From: Paulownia fortunei
Taxonomy: Eukaryota; Streptophyta; Magnoliopsida; Lamiales; Paulowniaceae
Reading direction: 5' to 3'
Assembly (NCBI GenBank): GCA_019321725.1
Contig: CM033115.1
Location: forward strand, 22,206,673 to 22,270,672
Length of the DNA stretch: 64,000 nt
The notes under the pieces were generated by a model. The model was given only the letters and a program-made list of their open reading frames with translations. It searched no databases and was not told the DNA's origin. Shown in pieces: positions 33,435 to 45,300 of this stretch. Made by a program: the position numbers and the translations under genes. The stretch's first letter is position 1, and each line of letters begins with the position of its first letter.

Positions 33435-36400
33435 TTACAATAAAGCATTCCAAAGAGCCTCTTCTCCTTCACCACACTGTTCATGTACATATTTCATCTT
33501 TTCCACTGATTTGCATATTCCACTGCAGCTCCAGTCAAACGAGGCGATACATACATTGCCCGCTTGTGCCTTCCATTCACAATCTGCAAATTACCAACAA
33601 ATAAAAATAAGATGGAAGTTCAAACAGCAGACAAAAAACCAACATAACATAGAAGAGGGTGGCAATATATGCTTTGAGGAAGATTATATAGTCTTGAGGC
33701 TCTATCAGTTTTCAGATTATATTTCAGGTAATTGCACTTGGGTTGTACAAGTTCGTCCAGGCTGTATTAATAATTTTAGTTTAGTGATGCAATTGCTCCA
33801 GTTGAGCCACTCCTCATCAAATAATTTTGTAATCTTAAAACCAAAAGAAAACTGTAATGGAAAAAAACTAAACAGCAGTATATTCTGCCTTGGGTGATTA
33901 CAATGTACTGTTTTCTTCAGTTGTTAAGCTTTGGAATCAAACCCTCACATATACGACCTATCTAGAAAACAATACCTGGTGGAGTACCACAGCACATATT
34001 GCGCTCGTCAATGTGCTCAACTTCAAGACCGATAAACCAAGCACCAAGTGACACATCTTCATTGGCATACTTGTGCAGTATGGGCCTACAAATTGCAATC
34101 ATAATAATCTCATGTCAATGCATACGTCCAAGGAAAGATCAATGCTTGACTACACAACTTTATAGTTATCGAGAAACCTGTATATCAGATTTTAGAAAAT
34201 GAAGGTTTCAACTCTGTGGAGACCTAAATAAGAAGTTTTAGGTGTTTTTAGCTTCATTATCAGCTTCAGCAAAGTCATGGATACAGTCAAATTACAAGAT
34301 AAACCTCCAGATTACCATTCCATCAATGTTGACACAAAAAGTACTAAAACTTCTCTAGTACAATGAGCAATTTGTAGCATCTGTGCATATTCTAGTTTTA
34401 CAAACTAAAGTAACAATAAATGGTACACCAAAAAGAATGTCAATGCACCAAAACTTTGACTTTCTGACAGAGGCCTAGTTTTTGGGGCAGCTTGATATAA
34501 AACCAAGATATTTTCCCTTTTCTGGTGGCAGGGTATATACGTTTTGCCTCTCAATTTAGCAACATAGTATTTGTTAATACTCCATAGTTTCTTCTTAATG
34601 ATACAGAAATATAAAACTCAAAGGTAACAAAAGATGGTACAAGAATGAAATCTAGCTTAACCAAAAGCAGGCAATGCTTACTGGTTAATTGAGATGTAGG
34701 TGGCTAAATCCTTTGAAAGAGCATAAATCTGCCCAGTTGCATGCCGGAAATATTTATTTCCTTCTTCTCCAAATTTCCAGTACTCTGGTTCATGGTACTT
34801 GACATTCCTGGACAACTTATCTGGTTATGAAATATCTAACTAGAATTAAGAAACATAAAAAAAGAACAATGTTGTAGAATTTCAAGGATTACTTTTGAGA
34901 AAGAACTGGTCCAGATTTCATACAACCAATGTACACTCTGGGTTTTGATCGATGACGGGCAAGAGTTGCAGCAAAAGTACCTGTAGGAGCAAAACACCTG
35001 ATTAGTGGAGTTCAACAGCAATAAAAAAATTTAACAGTTCTATAGTGAAGGTAAAATGGGCATGCAGTACTTACCCAAATTAACATGAACATCATCGTCA
35101 ACCTTGACATAAAAATCAGCATCCCACTGTGCAACAGCAGTAGCAAAGAAAATCTTTGTTTTTGCAGACAGTTCATGATATCCTTCTACATGCTCCTGCA
35201 ATATTGGATGCTTAATATTTTTAGAGCTCAGTTAAGGGGGAAAAAGAAAGAGAATTGGGCTGAGTTCTTTTTACCAGCCTGAGAAAGTCCTTATGTTGAG
35301 CTTCTTCAGAGTCAAGAGCTTTATCCAATATGCTGTTAGATGTTGCACTGGATCAATCAAGAAATATATCAACCTGATTAATTCATGCCATTCAATGCAG
35401 CAGCATGGACAAAATCTAACTATCCGAAGCCGCAGTGTGCTAAGCATAGACAGATGACTCCATGTATTATGGTCCATATCCAAATAAAAGAGCCCAAGGG
35501 TAAGGCTTCCAGACATTGTATGCATAGGCACAGCCATATAGACCTCCACACTTTGTAGAGCAAAAAAGATGGCATAGAAACACAGCCCTTAAATTTATAA
35601 AAAGAAATGCCATGAAATTGCAAGTATTCAGAAAATAAACCCGTTCATAAATTCAAAATACAAGATGTTCAAATAAAAACCTTCCTGCACTGCATCCCTC
35701 GCAGGGGTGAAACAACTATGAGCAACTAGCCACAACACCCTCTGGCCACAGGATGACTCACTTGTCCCTCATTTTTTGATAAGGTCACCAATTCACATCA
35801 TCATAATCCTTTAGAGATTTCAATTGGCTTAGGCTTCATGAGCTTAAGTTACTACCTAGCATTAATAACTCCAGAACTTATTCTTATTCTACCTTCACAC
35901 CAGGTCCCTCTATAAGGTCAAAATAAAAGTTAAAGAGGAAAAGGAAATAGCTAGGGCTGACATTTTTAAAATCTGAGCATCTATGCAACAACTATTTATA
36001 TCAAGGCCACTGGATTCTGAGAATGAGCTTATGCATTTAGTATGACATACAATGTGGCTGAGAATGAGCTTGTTATGCATTTAGTATCACATACAATGTC
36101 AAAAAAACATACATAAAAAAGAAACCCAATCAAAAAGAAAATAATCTCCAATAATTTACCTATGCCCAATCATAAATCTCACAACAATCCCCTTCTCTTG
36201 CTCCAATTTGCGAAGTTGCTCACCTGAGCAAATCATTTAGATTTTTAATTACATTCTCATAAGTAAAAAGAAGAATATAATTGAGTTGAGATCACAACTA
36301 GGTATTACCTTGAGGCATCCAAGTCTCTCGGACAGAATCACGCCTCTTCCTACTGCTGAAAGCTGTATTTATACCAATTACCATAAATGCCTTCTTCCTT

Positions 36401-37272
36401 GGAGGCCCCTGATTAGAAGTTGCCGACGACCCATCAGTTCTCCCTTTCTCCTGAGCACCCCTAGATGCGGACAACTCCATCTGGAGCATTGAAATTGACT
36501 TGTCCAGTGACCTGGAACAACCTCAGCATAAAATTTACCGTCACTTAACTCGCAACTTAAATTTACTCATGCACGAGAAAAAAAGCTGGACAAAATAAAA
36601 TAAGGGAATTCTGAACTTACTGGATTGCTTCATGGGTTTTGTACACCTCTTTCATTACATCCTTGTCCTGATCTCCTGCTTTCTGAGAAAACAATTAAAG
36701 ACTGAATACACCAATCCATCCATACCTCAAAACGAAAAAGGTAAAAGCTTCAAAGTTTGAATCTTTACATAAAAAACTAAAACCCATAAAAACAAAAAAC
36801 TTAAAAAGTTCTTTATGATCTCGAACGAAAAAAAAGATATAGGAATCAGATTGTGCAACATAAAATTGCTTATATTTACTTATCCCTCAGAGGACAGAAA
36901 AAAACTCGAAAAATTGAATCTTTAAGAATTCAACTTCAAAAATTCAAGTTGAAAAATTCAACATTAATTCATAAAGATTAAACCTTTTTCTTAGTATTGC
37001 AGTCCTCAGAGACGATCTGCAACTCTTGGTCCCGTCTTTGCTGAGTTATGAGCTGATTGTTGGATTCCAAGGGACCCAGAATCTGTAAAACCCAGATCAA
37101 TCCATCACAAAATCACTACAGTCCAAACCCCCCACCAAAAAAAAAATCAATAAAATTGAAATTCTTGAACTAACACATACTTGTTGGTAAAAACCATGCC
37201 AATGAAGAAGAAACAAATGGAGAAAATGGGAATCCATTTTGCAGAAACCTTCCCATTGCTTTTACTCTTCAT
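33435..37272 (-). CDS. B3GALT7: GT31 beta-1,3-galactosyltransferase, B3GALT7-like
   Basis: A Golgi type II membrane glycosyltransferase of family GT31, adding beta-1,3-linked galactose to glycoprotein glycans. Eleven minus-strand exons: 37272-37177 (end uncertain), 37082-36984, 36682-36621, 36511-36309, 36223-36160, 35347-35275, 35195-35075, 34980-34893, 34807-34682, 34085-33976 and 33583-33435. All junctions after exon 2 keep phase, giving about 396 residues. A short cytosolic tail precedes a membrane anchor (about 13-29, [16 protein letters not shown]). The stem follows, with a DUF4094-type block (RRDQELQIV). The catalytic domain runs [28 protein letters not shown] and the metal-binding DDD at 232-234 ([11 protein letters not shown]). 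It continues with [42 protein letters not shown] and CCGTPPDCEWKA. It ends [13 protein letters not shown]. Of the Arabidopsis proteins I recall, B3GALT7 fits best. The exon-1 donor is irregular: the strong site AA|GTATGTG breaks the frame, and TAT|GTGTTAG keeps it. Confidence 0.93.
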
Positions 37273-40200
37273 CGTTTTTTTTTTTTTTTTTTTTTTTTGA
37301 TGCAGTACACAGATTTAAGAAAAGAAAAACAAAAAACCCAAAATTCAAACTAAAGTAAACGTTCGAAATCGGGCATCTATAGATAGAGTTGTGGCAGAGA
37401 CGTTAGAAGAGGGCGGCGATGGAGCTGGAAAATGGAGAATGTCGATGGAATTTTTGAAATAAGATCAGATAATTAATGTTTATTTCTTGTTTTTGTCGAA
37501 GAATTGTGGACGCGGGTTTAGACTTTGGACTTTGGACCGTCGGAATGAAACAATTTCGCATGTTTGGCAAGAACTTTAAGTTCGTGTCACCATGTCTTTG
37601 GGCGAGACATTAAGGCCAATGGCATGGCAATAAATAACGTTGAATTGTCAATGACTTAAATAGAATATTATTAATAAGTCTTAATTTTTTTATCTAATTT
37701 GTATTACATATTATAAAATGATAATTAGTGGTAAAGTGGCATGATTTAGTTAATTAGTCAATGAAAGTTAATTACATCTATTATTTGTAAATTGATTAAA
37801 TACGATATTGTGAGAAAAAATTTACTATAAAATGTACTAATTAACACACATATTTTTGTTTAGATTTGAAATTGTTAACTTTTAGTTATTAAGAAAATGT
37901 TTTGGGCCTTAATTTACAAAATGGGAGAGGCATTAGTGACTATGATTCATTGTATTTGTTAAATATTGAATGAGTTAGGCCAAGAGGTACAATCAAATAA
38001 TTGTGAATAATGGGAAGAAAGTGGTCTTTTTGTCGTGCAATCTAAATAATTTTTAATGCTTGGAAAATTATATAATGCGAGCTATTAAATAGTTGCATGT
38101 AATAGTGTCTTCCCACATTTCACGTGTCATTATTGTTAATATTTTAAAATATTATTTAATTTAATACCAAAATCAGCATGGGAGAGATAGAGAATGTTAC
38201 AAATGTGATCCATAATGACGAGTTGAAAATGGATTAGTGTCTCAATATGTAAAAATGCTTGGCATTGAATATTCAGTAAATTAAATGAAATAGATAAACA
38301 TATAAAATCATATAAATTGTGTATAGTATAATCAATCCAATTTACAACAGTTAAATCAAATTTTTTTATTAAAAAAAATAAAGTCATAAGCGGATGTTGT
38401 TAGTTTGAACTCTATCCGTTCGATAATTATAAATATATTATTATTGTGTTGACAACTGAACTTGATTATTTTTGTAAGTACAATAATAAATAGATTAAAT
38501 TTAATTAAATAATACTATACAACATAATATATATTAAGATTCAAATTTCTAGTAAGACTAAAATTATCAAAAAAAGGTTCAAATATCAAAATAGTACGAT
38601 GTTGATTTTAATAAATAGAGCAACAATTTTAGAACAGAGTATTAATATTATTGTTTGAGTTTACACAACATGTAGTCAAATAGTCCGTAGTGCAAGTAAT
38701 TAAATTAATTATACACCGTAGAAGCTGTTTTAGCTTGTAAAAAAGCTATTTTAGGTTAATAATCACAAGTTTAATTTGTTGTTATATATATTTTTATTTT
38801 CAAAGTTGTATTTTTCTTCTCAAAATTTTTACAACCGCATAGCTTTTTCCTTGATTTGATTAACGTTTTCCCCACTTTGTCCTTGAATGATTTAATTGCA
38901 ATTTTTTTGGCCCAAACAAGTGAAAATAAAACACAGGACATAAAACTTCAATAGCCAATGAAGTTTTGAACTTGAATCCTAGGAGTTTCAATATATTTTT
39001 CACAATAATTATTATTTGATTATAAATTATTAAAATTAATAATTAAATAATATAGTTACTGATGATTGATGTTAATAATATAATGAAGTATGCAATTAAT
39101 GTATTTTAAAAAATAATTAAAATATCAATCTATACAAATGAAATTGAAGTAAATTGTCAAACACATGTAAAGTTTCATCGTGACAAGAAATCAACATAAT
39201 CAAAACACTTCATTAATGATATATGGAACACAGGGGCCAAATTGGAAAAATGTTGAAATACAACTCTTTTTTTTTTCCCTTGATATTTGATGAAAAAAGC
39301 AATATATATAGGCCCTTAAGCCTGTTGAGAACATTGTTGTTGGTCCCATGTTGAATAATTTATTGTTTCATAAATGGTGACGAGACAAGATATACGTGAA
39401 GACGAGCGGGTCAACTCCATCCCATGTCACATTTAACATAAATTTATTTGTTTGCCAATTTAACAGTTGGCGTCTAACAAATTAAATGGAATAATACATA
39501 GAAAAATAAATCCCTTAATTCTAATATATCTATATGAAGTTGGAAATAATTATGAAAAATATGCAAAGTTTAAAGAGTGCAATCTGAAAAAATAAAAATA
39601 AAAAGGAAATCTCATTTACAAATTTTCTAGAATTCGATTAGGTTTTAGTTCAATATTTGTCAATAAAAGTGAATTCAATTTAATCAATGCCAATTTTTAA
39701 ATTAAAACAAAAAATACGATGTGCATATATATATATATATTTATATTAAATTGATATGTTGACAAATGAAATAAATGTTAAGATTGATCATTATTCACAA
39801 CTTGAAAAAAACATCGTGGAATACCAAAGAAATAAAATTGTGAAAAAAAAAAATTATTGTTCATATTCGAAAATCAAATTGGTTGTATTATTTGCGTGGA
39901 TGATTATGTTAACAATATACTTTTTTTATTACATAAATCACATCAAGAGATTTTTTTTAAGATTATGAATTACAAAAGACAAAATCTTGATTACATATTC
40001 AACATAGATAATTATATTACAGAAATTCAATTCTGAAAACCGTTCACAAATATTAATCAATTATTTTTAATTATTAAAATTTAATTTAGATAACCAAATT
40101 ATGAGAATCAAACAACTTTAATTCCAAAGAGAGTCAATATTTTCATGTTTTTGAAATTACAAAAGAAGACTTAATAATTGCAGTATAGGTTTTTCTTTAT

Positions 40201-40300
40201 TCTTCAAGGTGGCGGGGCAAATTTGGAAAAGAGGAAATAAATTTCCGAACCCAAAAAATAAAATTCTATTTTTGTGGTGTAAATGTAATACGGTTCCATT
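37273..40300. other. AT-rich intergenic DNA between divergent genes
   Basis: The right flank of the galactosyltransferase start has a run of 24 T (37275-37298), which would be a poly(A) tract ending two bases before the ATG in that mRNA. Beyond the leader the region is AT-rich, with short AT repeats (about 39727-39740). A 70-codon frame at 39756-39968 has the Lys/Ile/Asn/Phe content expected of chance AT-rich DNA. No gene is supported. Confidence 0.5.
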
Positions 40301-40306
40301 TGGAGT

Positions 40307-40344
40307 TAGGGTTTTTCTTTTGACTATTTCCATCCCCTATATAT
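40307..40344 (+). promoter_or_regulatory. eRF1 core promoter: telo-box and TATA box
   Basis: TAGGGTTT (40307-40314, telo-box in reverse) is followed by CCCCTATATAT (TATA box at 40338-40344). A pyrimidine-rich start region (TTCTCTCTCTAG) lies about 30 nt beyond. Telo-boxes are typical of plant genes for translation components. Confidence 0.65.
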
Positions 40345-40432
40345 TCTACCTTCATTTAGATTTTTTCTCTCTCTAGAACTGCTGCTACCGCTGCCGCGTG
40401 AAGATAAAGCTTTTTAGCTCTCATCGTCGAAG

Positions 40433-42266
40433 GTATTTCTCCTGATTTTGCAGTTATGCTATCGAATTTATTTTTCGATATAGTTATTTGTATGTATATA
40501 TTTGAATCGTCCTTCTGATGGATAGATTTTTCGTGTTTTTTTCTTTCTTGTTTTTTATTTTTCATTTGATAATTGCTCGATAAACCTTCTGATGCATAGA
40601 CAGGTACCAGTTATTATTATTAATCTTAACGGTCTAACTATCATTCGGTTTATTTTATTTTATTTTAATTTTGATCGGATGCGCAGATCTAAAGAAAAAA
40701 GAATTAATTCAAAGGACGTATGGCGTTCTCTATATTGTTTTGCTGGAAATTTTTGACGTACTTGTAATTCAATTTCTAGTTAATTTTTTCAAAAGTAATC
40801 ATAATCCATTTGATTTGTGAATCTTATGGCTTGACGACTAGCTGATGTACAACTGTGGGTTTGACGTCGAGATTCTTCTTTTTTTTTATCTTGGACTGAC
40901 TTTGAGGTGTGTCAATTGATGCTGTGATTTCTTTTGCTACTTGTGAGTTTTTGTGATTTTCTTCGAGGTTTTCTGGGTTGATTGCCGTAAACTTGTGAAA
41001 GAAATTTGTTGGGTGTTTCGTAATTGACGTTGTTAATGAGATTTGATGATTTTGTAAGCTTGTTTTCATTATTATATGCTCGTATAGTATGCGCCAAAAT
41101 GGTAAATGAGTGTTATAATATGGTAGAGGGATGGTTTAGGGATGACCATTAGCTGTTATGTGTTTTGATAGAAGGTATTTTTATTTGCTACATTTGGATG
41201 TGTCCATTTTAATATTTGCCTTGTTGCATAACAGTATTGTGTGAGAAAATGCATTCTTAGAATATGCATTAAGGACAAGTTTATTTGGGTTTCTTAAATT
41301 TGCCTCATGATCTGACCTATGGCAATGTTAAAATCTGGCAGCACTAGTGACTTTGTCAGTTAAAATGTTTGCATGCACTTTAAATTGAGACACAAAATTC
41401 TTTTTTTATATTTTTCCACAATCTTTCTACAACAAAATTCAAAAATTATTCTGTACACTTAATGCACCAGCTTTCTCACAAATGCTTTGGTATTTTGTTT
41501 TTATTTTTATTTATGCTTTGAGATCTGCACTCGCATACTTTCGGATGTTTAACTTAATGCAACTTTTCTATAATGCATGTATCTGCAGGAGATCAGTCGT
41601 GAAGCTAGGTTGTATAACCCCTGTAACCAAATATATATATATATATATGTATCCACAATTATATATGTACTAATTCAGGCAAAAAGAAATGTATCCATTC
41701 ATTGTGTTCCATTTGAAAACCAGACCACAATTACATCAATGAGATTGCACATCACTTTTGATGCTTGAACCTGAATCACTTATCTCAAGTCATGAAAGCA
41801 ATTTTGGCTTACTCTTCAACTGGAAATATCTATTTTCATTTTGCACATCAAAAAATTTAAAAATAAATGAAACATTTTAAGGTGGTCCTAGATGGGTGTC
41901 TGGGTTAGCATCTAAAATTTTCATTTCCTATCGCAATGTCGTTGTTACCCTAATGAGGTATCCGCTAAGGTTGTTGCTGTGGAAACCTTTTCCTGTTTCT
42001 ATTCTGGATTAGAGTTCTATTTGGAATATTTTTTGTTTAGGTAAAGGCATTATGGATGTCTATCTTTAGTGATGGGCTCGACTCCAATTATTTGACTGGA
42101 TTGACATCTTACTTTCTTGTGCCTCCTTTTCAATTGAGGTAGTGATTCCTTTGTGTTTCCCCTGCATCATATTTTGTAATAACATTTCTTCCATAATCGA
42201 CATTGTATTGTTTTGAATAAATTTTTTTTTGTCATACTTTTAATTTTGCCTTGCTTCATTTAACAG
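40433..42266 (+). other. Probable eRF1 leader intron
   Basis: The non-coding first exon would end at GAAG|GTATTT (donor 40433). An acceptor after a T-rich tract is TTTAACAG at 42266; alternatives are CTGCAG at 41588 and ATTTAG near 42321. If 42266 is used, the spliced leader keeps a minimal ATG-TGA uORF at about 42277-42282. The boundaries are inferred from motifs alone. I see no coding sequence inside the interval. Confidence 0.45.
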
Positions 42267-42359
42267 TCCTCCTAATATGTGACTTATGATTTTTATGTTA
42301 TATCTTCTTGCATTATATTTAGAACTTTCTGCGGCATCAATTTTTACCATTTAAAGACG

Positions 42360-43673
42360 ATGGCTGATGGTCATGAAACTGATAAGAACATTGAGATATG
42401 GAAAATCAAGAAGCTGATTAAGGCACTGGAAGCTGCTCGGGGCAATGGTACCAGTATGATTTCTCTGATCATGCCTCCACGTGATCAAATATCTCGTGTT
42501 ACTAAGATGCTTGGAGATGAATTTGGAACTGCATCTAACATCAAAAGCAGAGTAAATCGCCAATCTGTTCTCGGTGCTATTACATCTGCTCAGCAGAGGC
42601 TGAAATTGTACAACAAGGTTCCTCCAAATGGACTTGTGCTTTACACTGGAACCATTGTTACTGAGGATGGGAAGGAAAAGAAAGTAACAATTGACTTTGA
42701 GCCATTCAGGCCTATAAATGCATCTCTTTATCTCTGTGACAACAAGTTCCACACTGAGGCGCTTAATGAACTTTTAGAATCTGATGACAAGTTTGGCTTT
42801 ATTGTTATGGATGGTAATGGAACCCTTTTTGGGACATTGAGTGGTAATACTAGGGAGGTTCTTCACAAATTCACTGTAGACCTTCCTAAGAAACATGGTA
42901 GAGGAGGGCAATCTGCTTTGCGGTTTGCTCGTTTGCGAATGGAGAAGCGCCACAACTATGTGAGGAAAACAGCAGAGCTTGCCACCCAATTTTTTATCAA
43001 TCCTCAGACAAGCCAGCCCAATGTGGCAGGACTCATACTTGCTGGTTCAGCTGACTTCAAGACGGAGCTCAGTCAGTCTGATATGTTTGATCCTCGTCTA
43101 CAGGCAAAGATTTTAAATGTAGTGGATGTTTCTTATGGAGGGGAAAATGGCTTCAACCAGGCAATTGAGCTGTCCTCTGAGATCCTATCCAACGTGAAAT
43201 TTATACAAGAGAAGCGATTAATTGGCAAGTACTTTGAGGAGATTAGTCAGGACACCGGCAAGTATGTTTTTGGCGTCGATGACACATTGAAAGTTCTGGA
43301 AATGGGTGCTGTCGAGACACTTATTGTTTGGGAAAATCTGGACATTACTAGATATGTGCTGAAGAATTCCGTTTCTGGTGAAATTGTCATAAAACACTTG
43401 AACAAGGAGCAGGAATCTGATCAGAATAACTTCTGGGATCAAGCTGCAAATGCTGAATTGGAGGTTCAGGAAAAGTTGTCGCTGCTTGAATGGTTTGCCA
43501 ATGAGTATCGGCGATTTGGTTGCACACTTGAGTTCGTCACCAACAAATCACAAGAGGGATCTCAGTTTTGCCGAGGTTTTGGAGGAATTGGAGGGATCCT
43601 TCGCTATCAGTTGGATGTTCGAGCTTTTGATGATCTTTCTGATGATGGAGAAGTTTATGAAGATTCTGATTAG
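42360..43673 (+). CDS. eRF1: Eukaryotic peptide chain release factor subunit 1 (eRF1)
   Basis: eRF1 reads all three stop codons in the ribosomal A site and, with the GTPase eRF3, releases the nascent protein. The coding region is one exon of 437 codons, the usual plant length. Domain N carries the stop-codon recognition motifs NIKS (60-63, in TASNIKSRV) and YxCxxxF (124-130, YLCDNKF). Domain M carries the hydrolysis motif GGQ (182-184, [15 protein letters not shown]). Domain C follows, with the mini-domain region near the end and an acidic tail [13 protein letters not shown]. The start [14 protein letters not shown] matches plant homologues; upstream in-frame codons lack an ATG. The stop is TAG followed by CAATCA, and the 3' region is unusual (see the readthrough feature). 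No damage is seen. Confidence 0.98.
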   Translation: MADGHETDKNIEIWKIKKLIKALEAARGNGTSMISLIMPPRDQISRVTKMLGDEFGTASNIKSRVNRQSVLGAITSAQQRLKLYNKVPPNGLVLYTGTIVTEDGKEKKVTIDFEPFRPINASLYLCDNKFHTEALNELLESDDKFGFIVMDGNGTLFGTLSGNTREVLHKFTVDLPKKHGRGGQSALRFARLRMEKRHNYVRKTAELATQFFINPQTSQPNVAGLILAGSADFKTELSQSDMFDPRLQAKILNVVDVSYGGENGFNQAIELSSEILSNVKFIQEKRLIGKYFEEISQDTGKYVFGVDDTLKVLEMGAVETLIVWENLDITRYVLKNSVSGEIVIKHLNKEQESDQNNFWDQAANAELEVQEKLSLLEWFANEYRRFGCTLEFVTNKSQEGSQFCRGFGGIGGILRYQLDVRAFDDLSDDGEVYEDSD

Positions 43674-43850
43674 CAATCAATCAACTTCTCAAATTCTGGT
43701 GCAGGGATGGAGCGGGAGGCCTGCAACGGTGCGCGAGGGCTCGCGCTTGACTGTGCCGGTCGGACTATGTTGACAGAGAAAATTGAAGGAATTTTGTTGA
43801 GGTCTCTGATTTCTGCAACTTTTTTAAATTATACACGTGCTGTTCTTTAA
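43671..43850 (+). promoter_or_regulatory. eRF1 leaky stop context and readthrough extension
   Basis: The stop TAG (43671-43673) is followed by CAATCA, which fits the CARYYA readthrough context known from plant RNAs. The frame then stays open for 58 codons to TAA at 43848-43850 (starting QSINFSNSGAG). The extension is clearly more GC-rich than the flanks and contains a perfect 7-bp inverted repeat (GCGCGAG/CTCGCGC, 43731-43746). Plant eRF1 is known to be controlled by readthrough coupled to nonsense-mediated decay, so this is probably the control element. A strong acceptor-like sequence (polypyrimidine tract then CATGCAG, ending 43964) suggests a 3' UTR intron; its donor is not resolved. Confidence 0.65.
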
Positions 43851-44279
43851 GCTATTCTCCCGATCCATCTTTACCTTCATTGGATGCGTACTCACAAACT
43901 CTTCTTCCTGCAAAATGAATTTTCTAATTGTTTCTTGTTTTCCCTTTTTCTTGTGGGCATGCAGTGTCATATTGAACTATCTGGAGGAGATGAGAAATTG
44001 CCCTGTGAGGAGGCAATATGAAGAATTGAAGATTTGCAACGTATTTGGCTGAAATGTCAGTACTTCTCTGTTCTATGTATGGTCAAGTGTGTGGGAGCCT
44101 TATGAATATGCTTTCAGGAGAGATGGCGGTTTGCTTCTAGAAGTTCTAAGGTGTTAATCTTGTTGGGTCGAAGGTTATATCGTAAGTTGTGTGTCTAGTT
44201 TAGACTCATGTCCTGGCAGTTTGGAACACAATAATATGTTGCAATAAGTACTGCATCTGGGATTGTAATAATGCATCAG

Positions 44280-45300
44280 ATTTCTTTTGTTGGTTATGGA
44301 TGTGTTTTATGATTTAGTTAAATACAATATGCCCGTGAATATATTAATATAGCTCTAGATACTTTAGTTAGTAAATAATTTTTAAGATGTTCCATAACTT
44401 CCTCGATCAAGCTAATTGTCATATAACACTTGAGCGTATATATTTTTCATTTTTTAGTAAATAATGTGATTCTCAAATAATTACATCAGAATTGGGTCTC
44501 GCCCAATATTGATTCCAATTTTAGAGTATCCACAATTCTTAAGGCAATGTTTGGTTTAAGTTTGATTAAATATTTAGTATTTTTCCTTTCACAACACATT
44601 TTTATTTCTCAAAATATTTTTAAAAAATTTTGTTCACTACTATATATATACATATTTTAATTATTATATATTTTTATACATATTCAAATTTTTTATCAAT
44701 AAAAATATATTTTATGTTATTTAGTTATTATATTTGTTTAATATTAATATACAATAAGATAAAATAATGATATTGGACCACTTAGAAAAGCAAAAACTTG
44801 TAAGTTATTACATTTATAATAAAAATATCTTCTTTAAGAATAAAATTATTTATATTTTATATTATGTCATAATTTTTTTCACAGTATATTTCTTAAAACT
44901 ATTATCTTTAAAATATTTAAAATAATTAAAATAAAATCAAATATAGGCTACGTTGGTTAAGCAAGGATTGGGTGATCGTTAGAGCAATGCATTCAAATAG
45001 GTTTTAGAAAAAAAAAAAAAAACACAAATGATTAAAGTTTATCTTGGTCGTGAGTTGTATAAACTATAAAGTACTTTCTTCATTTTTTTCTCTTTTTTTT
45101 TTTCCCTCTGTTTTCCCTCTTTTCTCATTATTTGTTTTTCACGTATTTTGCAGCTTGTATTGATGAACTGCTTTAGATGAAATCTTTTTATGTAATTTAC
45201 GAACTTTTAAAATTTTAGAAAAATTCTAAGAATATTTAATAATATGATTCCCCCCCCCCCCCCCCCCCCCTTTTTTTTTAATAATAATGGCATTTTCGGT
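44280..45300. other. AT-rich intergenic DNA with a C21-T9 tract
   Basis: No gene is seen. A run of 21 C (45250-45270) followed by 9 T stands out; its length is likely uncertain in the assembly and variable between individuals. Confidence 0.5.

Noticed and set aside
39756..39968. 70-codon frame with a hydrophobic stretch
   Set aside because: Composition (Ile, Lys, Asn, Phe) is what AT-rich DNA yields by chance; no splice or promoter support.
42351..43442. Minus-strand frames inside eRF1
   Set aside because: Shadows of a highly conserved coding region on the + strand.
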